41,851 nucleotides of DNA from Verrucomicrobiota bacterium (lineage in GTDB: Bacteria > Verrucomicrobiota > Verrucomicrobiia > Limisphaerales > PALSA-1396): contig JACQFP010000075.1 of the NCBI GenBank assembly GCA_016200005.1, forward strand, positions 1 to 41,851, in the 5' to 3' direction. Position 1 is the first letter of the stretch. Every line of letters starts with the position of its first letter. Positions 25,579-33,837 of the stretch are shown one piece after another. The translations under genes were made by a program, and so were the position numbers. The notes under the pieces are model-generated. The model made no database searches. It was not told the origin of the DNA and saw only the letters and a list, made by a program, of their open reading frames with translations.

Positions 25579-25649
25579 GCGCGGACAGCCTTGTCCGCAA
25601 GTTCGCGAAGCCGTGAAAGAAACGCGCGGACAAGGCTGTCCGCGCTCCG
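25579..25649. repeat. Inverted pair of GCGGACAAGGCTGTCCGC palindromes
   Basis: A 20-bp inverted repeat, GCGCGGACAGCCTTGTCCGC (25579-25598) against GCGGACAAGGCTGTCCGCGC (25626-25645), in the 261-nt convergent gap between the BaiN-like gene and the minus-strand coiled-coil gene. Each arm is itself nearly palindromic (GCGGACA...TGTCCGC). The right arm ends GCGCTCC, the complement of a GGAGCGC head. Similar head and stem organisation recurs at 7151 and 40014. It could also serve as a bidirectional terminator. Confidence 0.8.
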
Positions 25650-25730
25650 GCGACGTGGATAGGCGGATTCCCTGGCAAATCAAAACCTCCCGTCCGCGTC
25701 GTTACCTTGGCGCACTTCTGTAACGGGCCG

Positions 25731-26375
25731 TCAGACCTTGCCGACACGCGCCGGGGTTGGTCTGATATTCTCCTTCAACGGCGCGCGCGCGGCTTTTTCG
25801 AATTCAAGGATGCGGCGTTGGAGTTGATCCACTACGCCGAGCAAACGGGCGTTCGCCTGTTCGACGGCCTGGTTCGACGCGGACTGTCCGCCGTCCGACA
25901 GGGCGCGGCTGCTCGCCATCGTCAGTAAGCTAGGACGCACAGAGGACAATTCGGCGAGACGATGGGCGACCCGCCATTGGAAGTAGGAAATGAACAGCAG
26001 GGCGATGAATACGAGCGCCACGAACGCGCCCGCCACCACCAGTACGACATGATTCATTCTTTGCATGGCCGCCAATTCACCGGCACGCTGGGTGTTCAAG
26101 GATTCTTCCAGGAGTTGGAACCGCGCCGTCATGTCTTCAATCGCGCGCCGGACCGCCGCCTGCGCGTCCTGCTGGCTGCGTTCGAGGGCAAGTTGCGTGG
26201 CCTGGATTTCCTGTTGCAACTGAAAATAGGCTCGCTGCACGTCCGCGACGCCAACATCGGTTGTGGTCGGTTGGGGAATTTGAGCGGCCGGCGTATCATC
26301 GGCAAACGCAAGGTTGGCACCGAGGGAACAAAGCGCACCGATGAAAAGGAATTTCAAAAGCGGCGCGCGTTTCAT
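25731..26375 (-). CDS. Exported coiled-coil membrane protein of unknown function
   Basis: A 214-residue protein with a signal peptide (KRAPLLKFLFIGALCSLG, cleavage after AFA likely), a coiled-coil region rich in Gln, Ala and Arg (about 45-100), a single hydrophobic segment (VVLVVAGAFVALVFIALLFI, about 110-130), and a second coiled-coil (QAVEQANARLLGVVDQLQRR) near the C-terminus. No family was recognised. The ATG at 26375 is chosen because it opens the signal peptide; an alternative start 30 nt upstream only adds a polar leader. It is divergent from the sialidase-like gene. Confidence 0.7.
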   Translation of the reverse strand: MKRAPLLKFLFIGALCSLGANLAFADDTPAAQIPQPTTTDVGVADVQRAYFQLQQEIQATQLALERSQQDAQAAVRRAIEDMTARFQLLEESLNTQRAGELAAMQRMNHVVLVVAGAFVALVFIALLFISYFQWRVAHRLAELSSVRPSLLTMASSRALSDGGQSASNQAVEQANARLLGVVDQLQRRILEFEKAARAPLKENIRPTPARVGKV

Positions 26376-26462
26376 GGTGAACCGGGCACCAGGCTGATGC
26401 GTCACGCCCGTCCTGTCAAGCGTAGCGCGCGCAGGACAGTGTATTTATCTGGTCACGATTGA

Positions 26463-27812
26463 ATGAGTTGCCATTTGGCGGCCAAACGAGGTAAGAGAAC
26501 TCGTGTGACCACGAACCCCCCGGGCAACTTTGGAGTGAAACGACCCGCGTTGTTGATGGTCTTTTTGGCACTGACTCAAATCTCTTTTGCGGAGGAGAAT
26601 TTCCAGGTTCTGCCCTGGAGGACCAACCGGCCGATTGTCCAAATCACGAAGGAACTCTACAAAAAACGTCCCCAACCGGGCGCGGCGGCCTTGGTGTCGG
26701 TGTGTTACGTCGGGCCGAAGCTGGAGCGGATGGAAATCCACGCGCTGGAGGTTCGGGACGACGTGCCGAGCGAGCCGAGGCGGCGTTTTTCCACGGACAA
26801 TGGACGGACCTGGTCGGCCTTTGAACCGCAACCCCCCACGCTCAGTTATCCGAACAAGGTTGAGGTCTGGGAAGGCGGTGGCGCAAAGCTGTACGATTCG
26901 AAGGCAAGAGTGTTGGTCGAGGTTTGGTTGCGGCAGATTGCGGTGCAGGGACGGTACAACTGCTTTACCTACTACCGGCTGTCGCGCGACCACGGCAAGA
27001 CTTGGAGTGTGCCGAAACAACTGCGGTATGAGGATGGTGCGGACTTCGACCCTGCCGACCCGCTTCGGCCGGATTTCCTCCAGCGCAATCAAGCATACTT
27101 CGGCAGCCACATCCTTCCGCTCAGCAACGGCACCCTCATTCTCTGCGTCGCGCACGCCAATGCTCCCGGTGATCCGGCCAACGACAAACGCGCCTGGCGG
27201 ATGGGCTCGTTGTGCTTCATCGGCAAGTGGAATGCCCGCGCACAAGATTACCAATGGACGCCGGGCAAGCGGGTTGAAATTGCGCCAACGATTTCGTCGC
27301 GTGGTTTAATGGAGCCGGAAGTCGCGGAGTTGAACGACCATCGCGTCCTCGTTATCTGGCGTGGCTCGAACACGGCACAAACTCCGGGACGCAAATGGTT
27401 CAGCACGTCTTCCGACGGCGGCAAGACCTTGAGCAAAGTGCAGGAGTTGAAATACGACGACGGCTCACGCTTTTACTCACCTTCCTCCTACCACCGCATG
27501 ATCCGTCACAGTGTGACCGGGAAACTGTATTGGATCGGCAACATCTCCGCCGTGCCGCCCAACGGCAACTCGCCGCGTTATCCGCTCGTGATCGCTGAAG
27601 TTGACGAAAAAATTCCTGCCCTCAAACGCGCCACCGTCACCGCCATCGATGATCGCCAGCCCGGCCAAGGCGACGCGATTCAATTCTCGAACTTTTCATT
27701 GCTGGAGGACCGTGAGTCTCACAAACTGGAATGTTACCTGACGCTGTATGGCGAAAATGCCACCAACATTTTCAGCGCCGACAATTACAAGTACACGCTG
27801 ACCTTTAATTGA
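26463..27812 (+). CDS. Exported sialidase-like BNR-repeat protein
   Basis: At 449 residues this has three Asp-box (BNR) motifs: STDNGRTWSAF, SRDHGKTWSVP, and STSSDGGKTLSKV, the last with Leu for the motif's Trp. A signal peptide, KRPALLMVFLALTQISFA, lies at about 26-43. The fold is a six-bladed sialidase-type propeller. The FRIP motif and a clear catalytic Asp/Glu/Tyr set of true sialidases are not evident, so the activity may differ. The start is uncertain: ATG 26463, GTG 26505 or GTG 26535 would all keep the signal peptide. It probably acts in the periplasm or outside the cell. Confidence 0.72.
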   Translation: MSCHLAAKRGKRTRVTTNPPGNFGVKRPALLMVFLALTQISFAEENFQVLPWRTNRPIVQITKELYKKRPQPGAAALVSVCYVGPKLERMEIHALEVRDDVPSEPRRRFSTDNGRTWSAFEPQPPTLSYPNKVEVWEGGGAKLYDSKARVLVEVWLRQIAVQGRYNCFTYYRLSRDHGKTWSVPKQLRYEDGADFDPADPLRPDFLQRNQAYFGSHILPLSNGTLILCVAHANAPGDPANDKRAWRMGSLCFIGKWNARAQDYQWTPGKRVEIAPTISSRGLMEPEVAELNDHRVLVIWRGSNTAQTPGRKWFSTSSDGGKTLSKVQELKYDDGSRFYSPSSYHRMIRHSVTGKLYWIGNISAVPPNGNSPRYPLVIAEVDEKIPALKRATVTAIDDRQPGQGDAIQFSNFSLLEDRESHKLECYLTLYGENATNIFSADNYKYTLTFN

Positions 27813-27896
27813 AATCTGTCTGGCGCCATCCTCGTCCACTCACCTGAAGGGATTGCCAGACCAAAACAAATCGTCAATTCCCGGTACGGCGCCACT

Positions 27897-28973
27897 TTAA
27901 TACACCCCCTCCACAATATTCTTCTCCATCGCGCCGAAGGGGCGGACTTCGGCCACGCCGTCCCAGGGGTAGGGCGCGCGCGGTTCGCGGCGGATGGCTT
28001 CATCGCGTTCGAGAAAGCGCGGCATGAAAAATTCCTTCGTCATGGTCGTCAGTTCCACACGGCCCCATTCGCCGTAGCCGACGAGCTGACTGGTTTGCTG
28101 CGGGTTCACGACCCGGAGCACGGCGCGCGGTTGCGGAGCGTAGTAGGTGATGGAGAATTTGTCTTCCGGCTTCAATGGCACGCTCGCGGCCAATCCCATC
28201 AATGTGTTGCCGTAAGTGGGATAAAATCCGATGCGACCTTCCAGCACCTCCTCGACGATGAAGCGGACGTATTGCGGGGCCATGGTCGTGCCGCCGCAAA
28301 AGACGCCGCGGATGCCCGCTTCCCAAAGATCGATTTTTTCCGCGAGCGCTTCAAGCAACTTGGGCGTTGTGAAAAGCCCGCTGATTTTACGGTGTTTCAA
28401 AATCGTCACCGCCTGATCAACGACGTGTTCCATGTAGGCTTTGGCCTGATCGAATTGTTTGGCACTGATGATCTTCTTCACCCAACGCGGGTCGAGGTCG
28501 ATGAAGTAACAGGAGCTGCCGCGAACGTTGGCAAGGTGCTCGATGGCGAGGCGCAATCGGCGCGGGCCGGTTGGGCCGACCATGAGCCAGGCCTGACCGC
28601 GCGGGAAATGTGTGTCGGAAATCTTTTCGGAGAACTCACTGTAATCGACTTTGTAATCGTCCCAGCCGATGCGTTGCTTGGGCATGCCGGTCGTGCCGCC
28701 GGTCTCAAAAATATTGAATGGGCGACCCTTGAGCTTTGCCGGCACCCAGACTTCGGGCTGCAAGTCGCGCAGGGTCTCGTCCTGAAAGTGCGGGAACTTC
28801 GCGATGAGATCGGTGAAGGCATTCACTTCCTTGCGCGGGTCGAAATTTTTCTTCGCCCAATCGAGCCAGAACGGGCAGCCGGTTTCCGGCGAGAAATGCC
28901 ACGCGATGATTTCGCGCAAGTGAGCGTCGAGTTGAGTTTGAGCGGATTTGATTTCGGATTCAGTGATGGGCAT
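27897..28973 (-). CDS. PaaK-like AMP-dependent acyl-activating enzyme
   Basis: At 358 residues this is shorter than phenylacetate-CoA ligases (about 430). It has the adenylation P-loop TGGTTGMPK (91-99), a middle FCGGTTMAPQYVR, and YPTYGNTLMG in place of the usual Y-G-x-T-E. The C-terminal subdomain ends early, after DGVAEVRPFGAMEK. It likely adenylates a carboxylate or transfers an acyl group; the substrate is unknown. It is the last gene of the minus-strand set, 16 nt after the HEPN gene. Confidence 0.75.
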   Translation of the reverse strand: MPITESEIKSAQTQLDAHLREIIAWHFSPETGCPFWLDWAKKNFDPRKEVNAFTDLIAKFPHFQDETLRDLQPEVWVPAKLKGRPFNIFETGGTTGMPKQRIGWDDYKVDYSEFSEKISDTHFPRGQAWLMVGPTGPRRLRLAIEHLANVRGSSCYFIDLDPRWVKKIISAKQFDQAKAYMEHVVDQAVTILKHRKISGLFTTPKLLEALAEKIDLWEAGIRGVFCGGTTMAPQYVRFIVEEVLEGRIGFYPTYGNTLMGLAASVPLKPEDKFSITYYAPQPRAVLRVVNPQQTSQLVGYGEWGRVELTTMTKEFFMPRFLERDEAIRREPRAPYPWDGVAEVRPFGAMEKNIVEGVY

Positions 28974-28989
28974 AATTCAATTTCAAATT

Positions 28990-29382
28990 TCACTTTTTGG
29001 GCAGGCCAAGACTCAGGCGGACTTCGGCGCGAATGGAGCGGCACGCTTTCAGCGCTGCCCGCGCATCCGCCCGCGTCGCGACGTGTCCGGGGTAACGGAA
29101 CTTTACAGCGTAATTTGTCAAGTTGCCAAGCGTCGTGTGGAAAGCGGCCCAAAGCGGATGGCGAACTAATAATTGATTCAGCAGGACTTGAAGGTCGTGG
29201 GTCTTGATGACGGGCGCTCCGTCTTCAACCATCCGCGCCTTGAGATATTTTTCGACGCATTGCTGGCAATGAAATCCAATCGAGTTGGCGGTCGGTTTCC
29301 GGGTGCGACTCCGCAACGCCAGGCCGGCGATCGTGTAATCTTCCTCGGCGGTGGCCACCCACTCCTCCGTATCAGGCTTCAT
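28990..29382 (-). CDS. HEPN-domain protein, partner of an MNT nucleotidyltransferase
   Basis: A 130-residue HEPN protein with the typical FHCQQCVEKYLKA core helix (37-49), THDLQVLLNQL, and a KFRYPGH loop (95-100). The catalytic R-x4-6-H of HepT-like RNase toxins is not present: the nearest is R96-x3-H100. It may therefore be non-nucleolytic or a different branch (COG2250-like). It overlaps the upstream nucleotidyltransferase gene by 11 nt, the standard arrangement of a toxin-antitoxin-like MNT/HEPN pair. Confidence 0.85.
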   Translation of the reverse strand: MKPDTEEWVATAEEDYTIAGLALRSRTRKPTANSIGFHCQQCVEKYLKARMVEDGAPVIKTHDLQVLLNQLLVRHPLWAAFHTTLGNLTNYAVKFRYPGHVATRADARAALKACRSIRAEVRLSLGLPKK

Positions 29383-29776
29383 ACATCACCTTGCCGCGCG
29401 TCAGCACTTCGCGTGTGAAGTAATCCGTCTTCCGCGCACGAGCGGGACTCCAAACCAGCAGGTCCATCGGAAATGGCGCTCCCACCTGCCCGCGAATTTT
29501 TCCCATCATCTGGATGTCGCGTCCCCGGAAAGGCATGACCACCGCCAGGTCCACATCGGAATCCAGTGTTGGTTTGCCATACGCATACGAACCAAACAGG
29601 ATAATTTTCTTCGGACGAAACTCACGTGCCACCACGCGGCAATAGCGTTCGATTTGATTGCGGCCCACGCGCCGGGTGCCGTTCCAAAGTGGGCCAGGCA
29701 CTTCTGGATGCCACAGCCGGATGGGTGCCTGTCCGTTTGTGGGTCGTTTGGCTTGTTTTCGGCCTTTGCGGTTCAT
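29372..29776 (-). CDS. MNT-type minimal nucleotidyltransferase
   Basis: A 134-residue protein with the polymerase-beta signature GSYAYGKPTLDSDVDL (62-77): GS, ten residues, then D74-x-D76. A lower Asp (FPMDLLVW) supplies the third metal ligand. In MntA/HepT systems this protein AMPylates the HEPN toxin; whether it does so here is inference. The N-terminal 40 residues are basic and Pro-rich. It is followed by the HEPN gene with an 11-nt overlap and lies 33 nt downstream of the MFS gene, so it is probably carried in the same transcript. Confidence 0.85.
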   Translation of the reverse strand: MNRKGRKQAKRPTNGQAPIRLWHPEVPGPLWNGTRRVGRNQIERYCRVVAREFRPKKIILFGSYAYGKPTLDSDVDLAVVMPFRGRDIQMMGKIRGQVGAPFPMDLLVWSPARARKTDYFTREVLTRGKVMYEA

Positions 29777-29809
29777 CGAATCTTCAATTCCAGTTTCACG
29801 CGGCGATGC

Positions 29810-31483
29810 TCACGGCTCAAGTTGTTCTTTCGGCTCAGGTAGAATGAAGGTTGCCGCGAGCGCAATGATGAAAACGGACGTGCCGACGATGCCAGCGGCC
29901 ACGGCAACGGAATCGAACGTGCTCTTCGCGCCAATCATGGGCGCGATCCAATTCGCTGTGACGAACGCGGCGAAGGTCCCGACCATGCGCCCGCCGACGT
30001 TCGTCGCGAAACTACCACCCGTGCCGCGCAGGTGGAGCGGGAAGACTTTCGGCAGGTATTCGCCAAAGTAGCTGAACTGGGCCACGACCATCAGGCCGCA
30101 GAAGAAAATTCCCCACTGCATCGCGGCAGCGGATTGGTGGTAGAGCACCCAGTACGTGACCGGAAACAAAGCCAGCCCGGGCACGAGGAAGAGCCGCAGC
30201 AAATTCCGTCGCGTGATGGCCGCTAGCAACAGCACGGCCAGAAGAATTCGCCCGACCAGTCCGCCGGTCTCCTGGAAAAGCTGAATGGTGTTGCCACGCG
30301 TTTTGATGGCGGTGTCGAAGGGCTCCTGTAAATCGCGGTTGTCACCGAGCAGCTTCAAGATTTTCTCCCGCTCGACGACAGCCTTCCTTGCGTCGGGTCT
30401 GGACTCCGTCAACTGGACAAGATTCGTCTCCAATTGATTGAAGCGCGTTCCAAGCGTTGCGAGCAATTCCTTGTTGTCAGCCTTGCGCGCAGCGCGCTGG
30501 GCAATGCGTGTTTTCGCCCGTTGCGCCGCGAGTTCAGCAAGTCCGGGCACGTTTTTCTCCGCCTGCAGGAACGCCGGCATGACTGCGAGAAGGTTCGTGT
30601 TGAGTTGGATGGCCCCGACCTGGAGCGGTCGCAGCGCGTTGCGTTGCTCGGCAAGTTCCGGCAGTCCGGGGGCAATGCGTAACGGCGTGAGTTGCAGCGC
30701 GCCGAAGGCTGCCGCATACGCGCACGCGGAAAGCAGCGCGGTCACCAGCGTTACGCGGCGAAGTTCCGGTGCGAACAATTCGGCGAAGCTCGGACGTTTG
30801 AGCGTGCCGGCCCGGCGTCGTTCGCGCCAGATTTGCGATTCGGGTACGAACGGCAGGAGGAATGCAATCAGCAGCGCCGGTATCAATCCCGTGAACAAAG
30901 TGTAGCGCCACGCCGCGTGCGTGTTAAATACGTCCGGCAGCGGCAGCGCGGGCAATGTATTCGCGTGCGAAACCACCCAGACGTTGATGCCCGTCACCAA
31001 TAGTCCGCCGACCGACGCGAACGCCTGCGTGCTGCCGATGACGATTTCTTTGCGTCGTTTATCGGGAAACAATTCTGCCAGCCACGTAATCGCCGCGACG
31101 AATTCGACGCACACGCCAATGAACGTGGTGCAGCGGAAGAATACGAACCAACCCAGGCTCGTGCTGAGCGCCGCCGCCACCGGCGAGAGCGAGTAAACAA
31201 AAATGCTCGCCGCCATGATCCGCTTGCGCCCGAAGCGGTCAATGAGCCAACCGCCGAGGAGGCCGAATACCCCGCCGCACAGCGCGGATAGCCAGAGCAT
31301 GTTGCCCATCCATCTCGTGACGAGCGGATTATTGGCGGGCACTTGCAGCAATTCGGCGATGGCCGGCACGCCCACCAACGGCGTCATCAGCAGTTCGTAG
31401 GTGTCGAACAGAAAGCCGATGGCGGCAATGGCGATGATCAACCACTGCGTCAGCGTAAAGCGTGAACTGGACTCGGAGGACAT
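29810..31483 (-). CDS. MFS transporter with a large TM7-TM8 insertion
   Basis: A 557-residue major facilitator. TM1 (about 14-36), the GGWLIDRFGRKRIMA loop of TM2-3, and FPDKRRKEIVIGS are typical of MFS sugar or organic-acid symporters. After TM7 (about 250-270, ending LTPLRIAPG) there is a polar, Ala/Arg/Glu-rich segment of about 130 residues, predicted to be helical or coiled-coil, before TM8 (GGLVGRILLAVLLLAAI). The family normally has a short loop there. The insertion is in frame with no stop, so it is not obviously a fusion artefact. Substrate is unknown. Confidence 0.82.
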   Translation of the reverse strand: MSSESSSRFTLTQWLIIAIAAIGFLFDTYELLMTPLVGVPAIAELLQVPANNPLVTRWMGNMLWLSALCGGVFGLLGGWLIDRFGRKRIMAASIFVYSLSPVAAALSTSLGWFVFFRCTTFIGVCVEFVAAITWLAELFPDKRRKEIVIGSTQAFASVGGLLVTGINVWVVSHANTLPALPLPDVFNTHAAWRYTLFTGLIPALLIAFLLPFVPESQIWRERRRAGTLKRPSFAELFAPELRRVTLVTALLSACAYAAAFGALQLTPLRIAPGLPELAEQRNALRPLQVGAIQLNTNLLAVMPAFLQAEKNVPGLAELAAQRAKTRIAQRAARKADNKELLATLGTRFNQLETNLVQLTESRPDARKAVVEREKILKLLGDNRDLQEPFDTAIKTRGNTIQLFQETGGLVGRILLAVLLLAAITRRNLLRLFLVPGLALFPVTYWVLYHQSAAAMQWGIFFCGLMVVAQFSYFGEYLPKVFPLHLRGTGGSFATNVGGRMVGTFAAFVTANWIAPMIGAKSTFDSVAVAAGIVGTSVFIIALAATFILPEPKEQLEP

Positions 31484-31529
31484 ATTCAGTCGGCTTTGAT
31501 CAACTGGTTTGCTTGTCAGTCCAAACCGG

Positions 31530-33284
31530 TTATTTCCTATCGTCCGGTTTCTTCAAATCGACCTTGGGCACTTCGTCTTTGCCGGCGGCCGCGCGCGCGG
31601 CATCGTAGAACGCGTAAAGATGATCGTTCGAAGCAACATAGACGACGCCGTTCGCCACAACCGGCGTGGAATAAACCGGCGACCCTAAATTCACTTCACT
31701 CAGAACTTTCTTTTCCTTGCTGGCAGCCATCACCACAAAGTCACCGTCTTCATCGCCGCAATACACTTTGCCATCCGCGACCATCGTCGAACCCCACATG
31801 TGCGCCTTCATGTCATGCACCCAATAGACCTTGCCGGTCTCGGCATCGAGGCAATGGACGAAGCCGGAGAAATCGCCGACGAACAGCAGGCCCGTGTCCG
31901 GATCGATCGAAACGGTCGAGATGCTGCGATGAATTTTGTCGTAACTCCAGAGCCGGGCCGTCTTGGTGACATCGCCGGTCTTGGTGGCGTCGATGCAGGT
32001 CAGAATGCCCACGCCTTCACCGTGTTCGGGGTCCTGGCCGACGGCGACATAGACCCGGTTTTTGTAAAAGACCGGCGTCGCATTGATCTCGCTCACGCCT
32101 TCGGCAGCAGGATATTTGAATGTTTTCCGGTCGGGCGGATTGCAGTCGAACCACCATACTTTCTTGAGATACTCCGCGTCCTTGTCTTCATCGCGTTTGT
32201 ATTCCGGCCCCGCCAATACCGGCACTATGGGCGCGCCCGTGCCCTTTTGCGGTTGCGCGTCGAACGCATAGCAAACGCCGTCACCGCCGCCGAATAAGAC
32301 AAGCTGCTTGCCGTTGACTTTGCCGGTTGAAGGCGAACCCCATTGGCCGTGGAAAATCCGCGGGCCTATTCCAGCGTTGTCTTCCGCCGCAAGTTTCCCG
32401 GTTTTTTTGTTGAGCGCGATGAAACTCGGCGAATTGGGCGACGGAATGTTCACGTGCGACCAATCCTGACCGTTGGAGGTGCAGGCATAAACCAGGTCGT
32501 CCACAATCAGCAAGGAGCAGTTCGACGCGTTGTGTGGGAAAACCCCGAGGTCGTCCATCATGTCATAGACCCAGATGATGTCGGCGTCTTTCGGGCCGAT
32601 CTTCGCCTTCGGTTTGCCGGGACCGACGACATATTGCGCTTCGTCCTGGAACGGGCCGTCGTTGCCGTTGGCCATGCCTTCGGTGTCGAGGCAGATGACT
32701 TCGCACCGGCTCGTCACAAGATAAACGCGATTGCCCTCGACGCACGGTGAAGACAGCAACCCCAAACCTTCCCAGTCGTTGACTTTGCCCGAGGCGAGTT
32801 TGGGCACGACCAGTTGCCAGAGAAAATCACCAGTCTTTTCGTCGAAACAAAGCAAGATGCTGCGATCCCCCTGGTGTTGCGGGTCGCGCGGGTTCTCGTT
32901 GTTGGTGCCGATGAAGACCTTGCCGCCAGCGACGACGACATTGCCGTAGGCTTGCGAACCGAGTTTGGCCACCCACTTGACGTTCTTGGTGGTACTCATG
33001 TCAATCTCCTCGGTGCCGGCCTTGGGTTTGCCGGGGTCGAAGCGATCGGGCAGACCTTTTGCGGGCGAATACATGTTGCGCCCCGGATCATTGCCGCCCC
33101 ATCGCGGCCAATCGGCGGCGGAGGCGGAAAGTTCCAAACTCCAGGCACCAAGTATCAGAGAAGCACCAAGCGCCAGGCGCCAATGGCCATGCCTGATTCT
33201 TGATGATTGTCCCGCATGACAGGTTGGAGCCTGGATGCGCTCAGGCGTTTCATTGGAGTTGGAATCTGGAATTTTGATTTTCAT
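31530..33284 (-). CDS. Exported PQQ-like beta-propeller protein
   Basis: At 584 residues this has repeated PQQ/WD-like blades, for example NVVVAGGKVFIGTNNE, RSILLCFDEKTGDFLW, PFVALNKKTGKLAAE-like strands and LLFVGDFSGFVHCLDAETG. It begins with an unusual 33-residue n-region, then a signal core (RLALGASLILGAW, about 37-49) and SASA before ADWPRWGG. The ATG at 33284 is supported by a 4-nt ATGA overlap with the DUF2442 stop. The DNA of the signal is part of a CCA-rich repeat. Such proteins are usually periplasmic or surface propellers; the ligand is unknown. Confidence 0.82.
   Translation of the reverse strand: MKIKIPDSNSNETPERIQAPTCHAGQSSRIRHGHWRLALGASLILGAWSLELSASAADWPRWGGNDPGRNMYSPAKGLPDRFDPGKPKAGTEEIDMSTTKNVKWVAKLGSQAYGNVVVAGGKVFIGTNNENPRDPQHQGDRSILLCFDEKTGDFLWQLVVPKLASGKVNDWEGLGLLSSPCVEGNRVYLVTSRCEVICLDTEGMANGNDGPFQDEAQYVVGPGKPKAKIGPKDADIIWVYDMMDDLGVFPHNASNCSLLIVDDLVYACTSNGQDWSHVNIPSPNSPSFIALNKKTGKLAAEDNAGIGPRIFHGQWGSPSTGKVNGKQLVLFGGGDGVCYAFDAQPQKGTGAPIVPVLAGPEYKRDEDKDAEYLKKVWWFDCNPPDRKTFKYPAAEGVSEINATPVFYKNRVYVAVGQDPEHGEGVGILTCIDATKTGDVTKTARLWSYDKIHRSISTVSIDPDTGLLFVGDFSGFVHCLDAETGKVYWVHDMKAHMWGSTMVADGKVYCGDEDGDFVVMAASKEKKVLSEVNLGSPVYSTPVVANGVVYVASNDHLYAFYDAARAAAGKDEVPKVDLKKPDDRK
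33131..33280. repeat. CCA/CTCCA-rich repeat coding for a signal peptide
   Basis: The plus strand reads a degenerate run of the type CCAAACTCCAGGCACCAAG, AGAAGCACCAAGCGCCAGG, GGAGCCTGGATG, GGAGTTGGAATCTGG. It covers the first 50 codons of the propeller gene at 31530-33284 on the other strand and encodes its signal peptide. It is probably a dispersed low-complexity repeat recruited into coding sequence. Confidence 0.55.
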
Positions 33285-33574
33285 TTCTTTGGTTCGTCTT
33301 TCATCACGTATACCTTCTGCGTTTCTGGTCTAGCCGGCAAGCCGCTGGCCACACGGATCAACCCGTCCACCGACAAGTCTTCATCCAGTTCCAGCCAGTG
33401 AATGCCATAGCCAGAAGGCGAGATCCGATAATTGCGCCTGGCCGCCTCGTTTGCATGAGTCAGTCGCTCGGAAACTGCTGCCACGGCAACCCGAAATACT
33501 TTACCGTCCACGCGCAACACCAGACTGCCGCCGTCAAACCCGACGCTTTCGACGTTGTGAAATTTCGTGTTCAT
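33281..33574 (-). CDS. DUF2442 protein
   Basis: A 97-residue protein with the DUF2442 pattern: VLRVDGKVFRV, ERLTHANEAARRNYRISPSG, and IHWLELDEDLSVDGL. DUF2442 genes often stand next to DUF4160 genes in a suspected toxin-antitoxin-like pair; the function is not settled. The ATG at 33574 is chosen over a GTG at 33598. Its stop overlaps the next propeller gene by 4 nt. The upstream DUF4160 gene, once its frameshift is corrected, ends 2 nt before this ATG. Confidence 0.8.
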   Translation of the reverse strand: MNTKFHNVESVGFDGGSLVLRVDGKVFRVAVAAVSERLTHANEAARRNYRISPSGYGIHWLELDEDLSVDGLIRVASGLPARPETQKVYVMKDEPKK

Positions 33575-33576
33575 GG

Positions 33577-33821
33577 TTATCCATGAATTCTTTGCCACTC
33601 GCTCACAATATAGTCAAAGTTTTCAAAAATGATCTGCCGAACTTGCCGACATACCTTGGCGTCATGTTGTAGGCAAACGCCTCCCGAATGTTAAACGCCT
33701 CCGGCTCGATCCAATATTTGCATTCTGCTTCTGCCTTCTCAGCGTGAATGTGCATCGGCTCACCGCGCTCGTTCGAGTAAAAGTGAAACCGCCAGCCGTT
33801 GATGAACAGAATTGCTGGCAT
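33577..33821 (-). pseudogene. DUF4160 gene with a frameshift
   Basis: The open frame from 33821 (PAILFINGWRFHFYSN, HIHAEKAEAECKYWIEP) is a normal DUF4160 N-terminus, but its last 17 residues (from about Y56) are not like the family and it stops at 33603. Another frame restores a credible DUF4160 tail, RQVRQIIFENFDYIVSEWQ, ending at 33577, just 2 nt before the DUF2442 ATG. The switch point is near 33650, and adding one base there would rejoin both. This is therefore a single-base deletion, or an assembly error, or programmed shifting. The intact part alone may be inactive. Confidence 0.7.
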
Positions 33822-33837
33822 GGTCGCGGTGGTTGTT

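Noticed and set aside
26463-27812. A true sialidase.
   Set aside because: Asp boxes are present, but no FRIP motif or clear catalytic set was found, so only a sialidase-like propeller is claimed.
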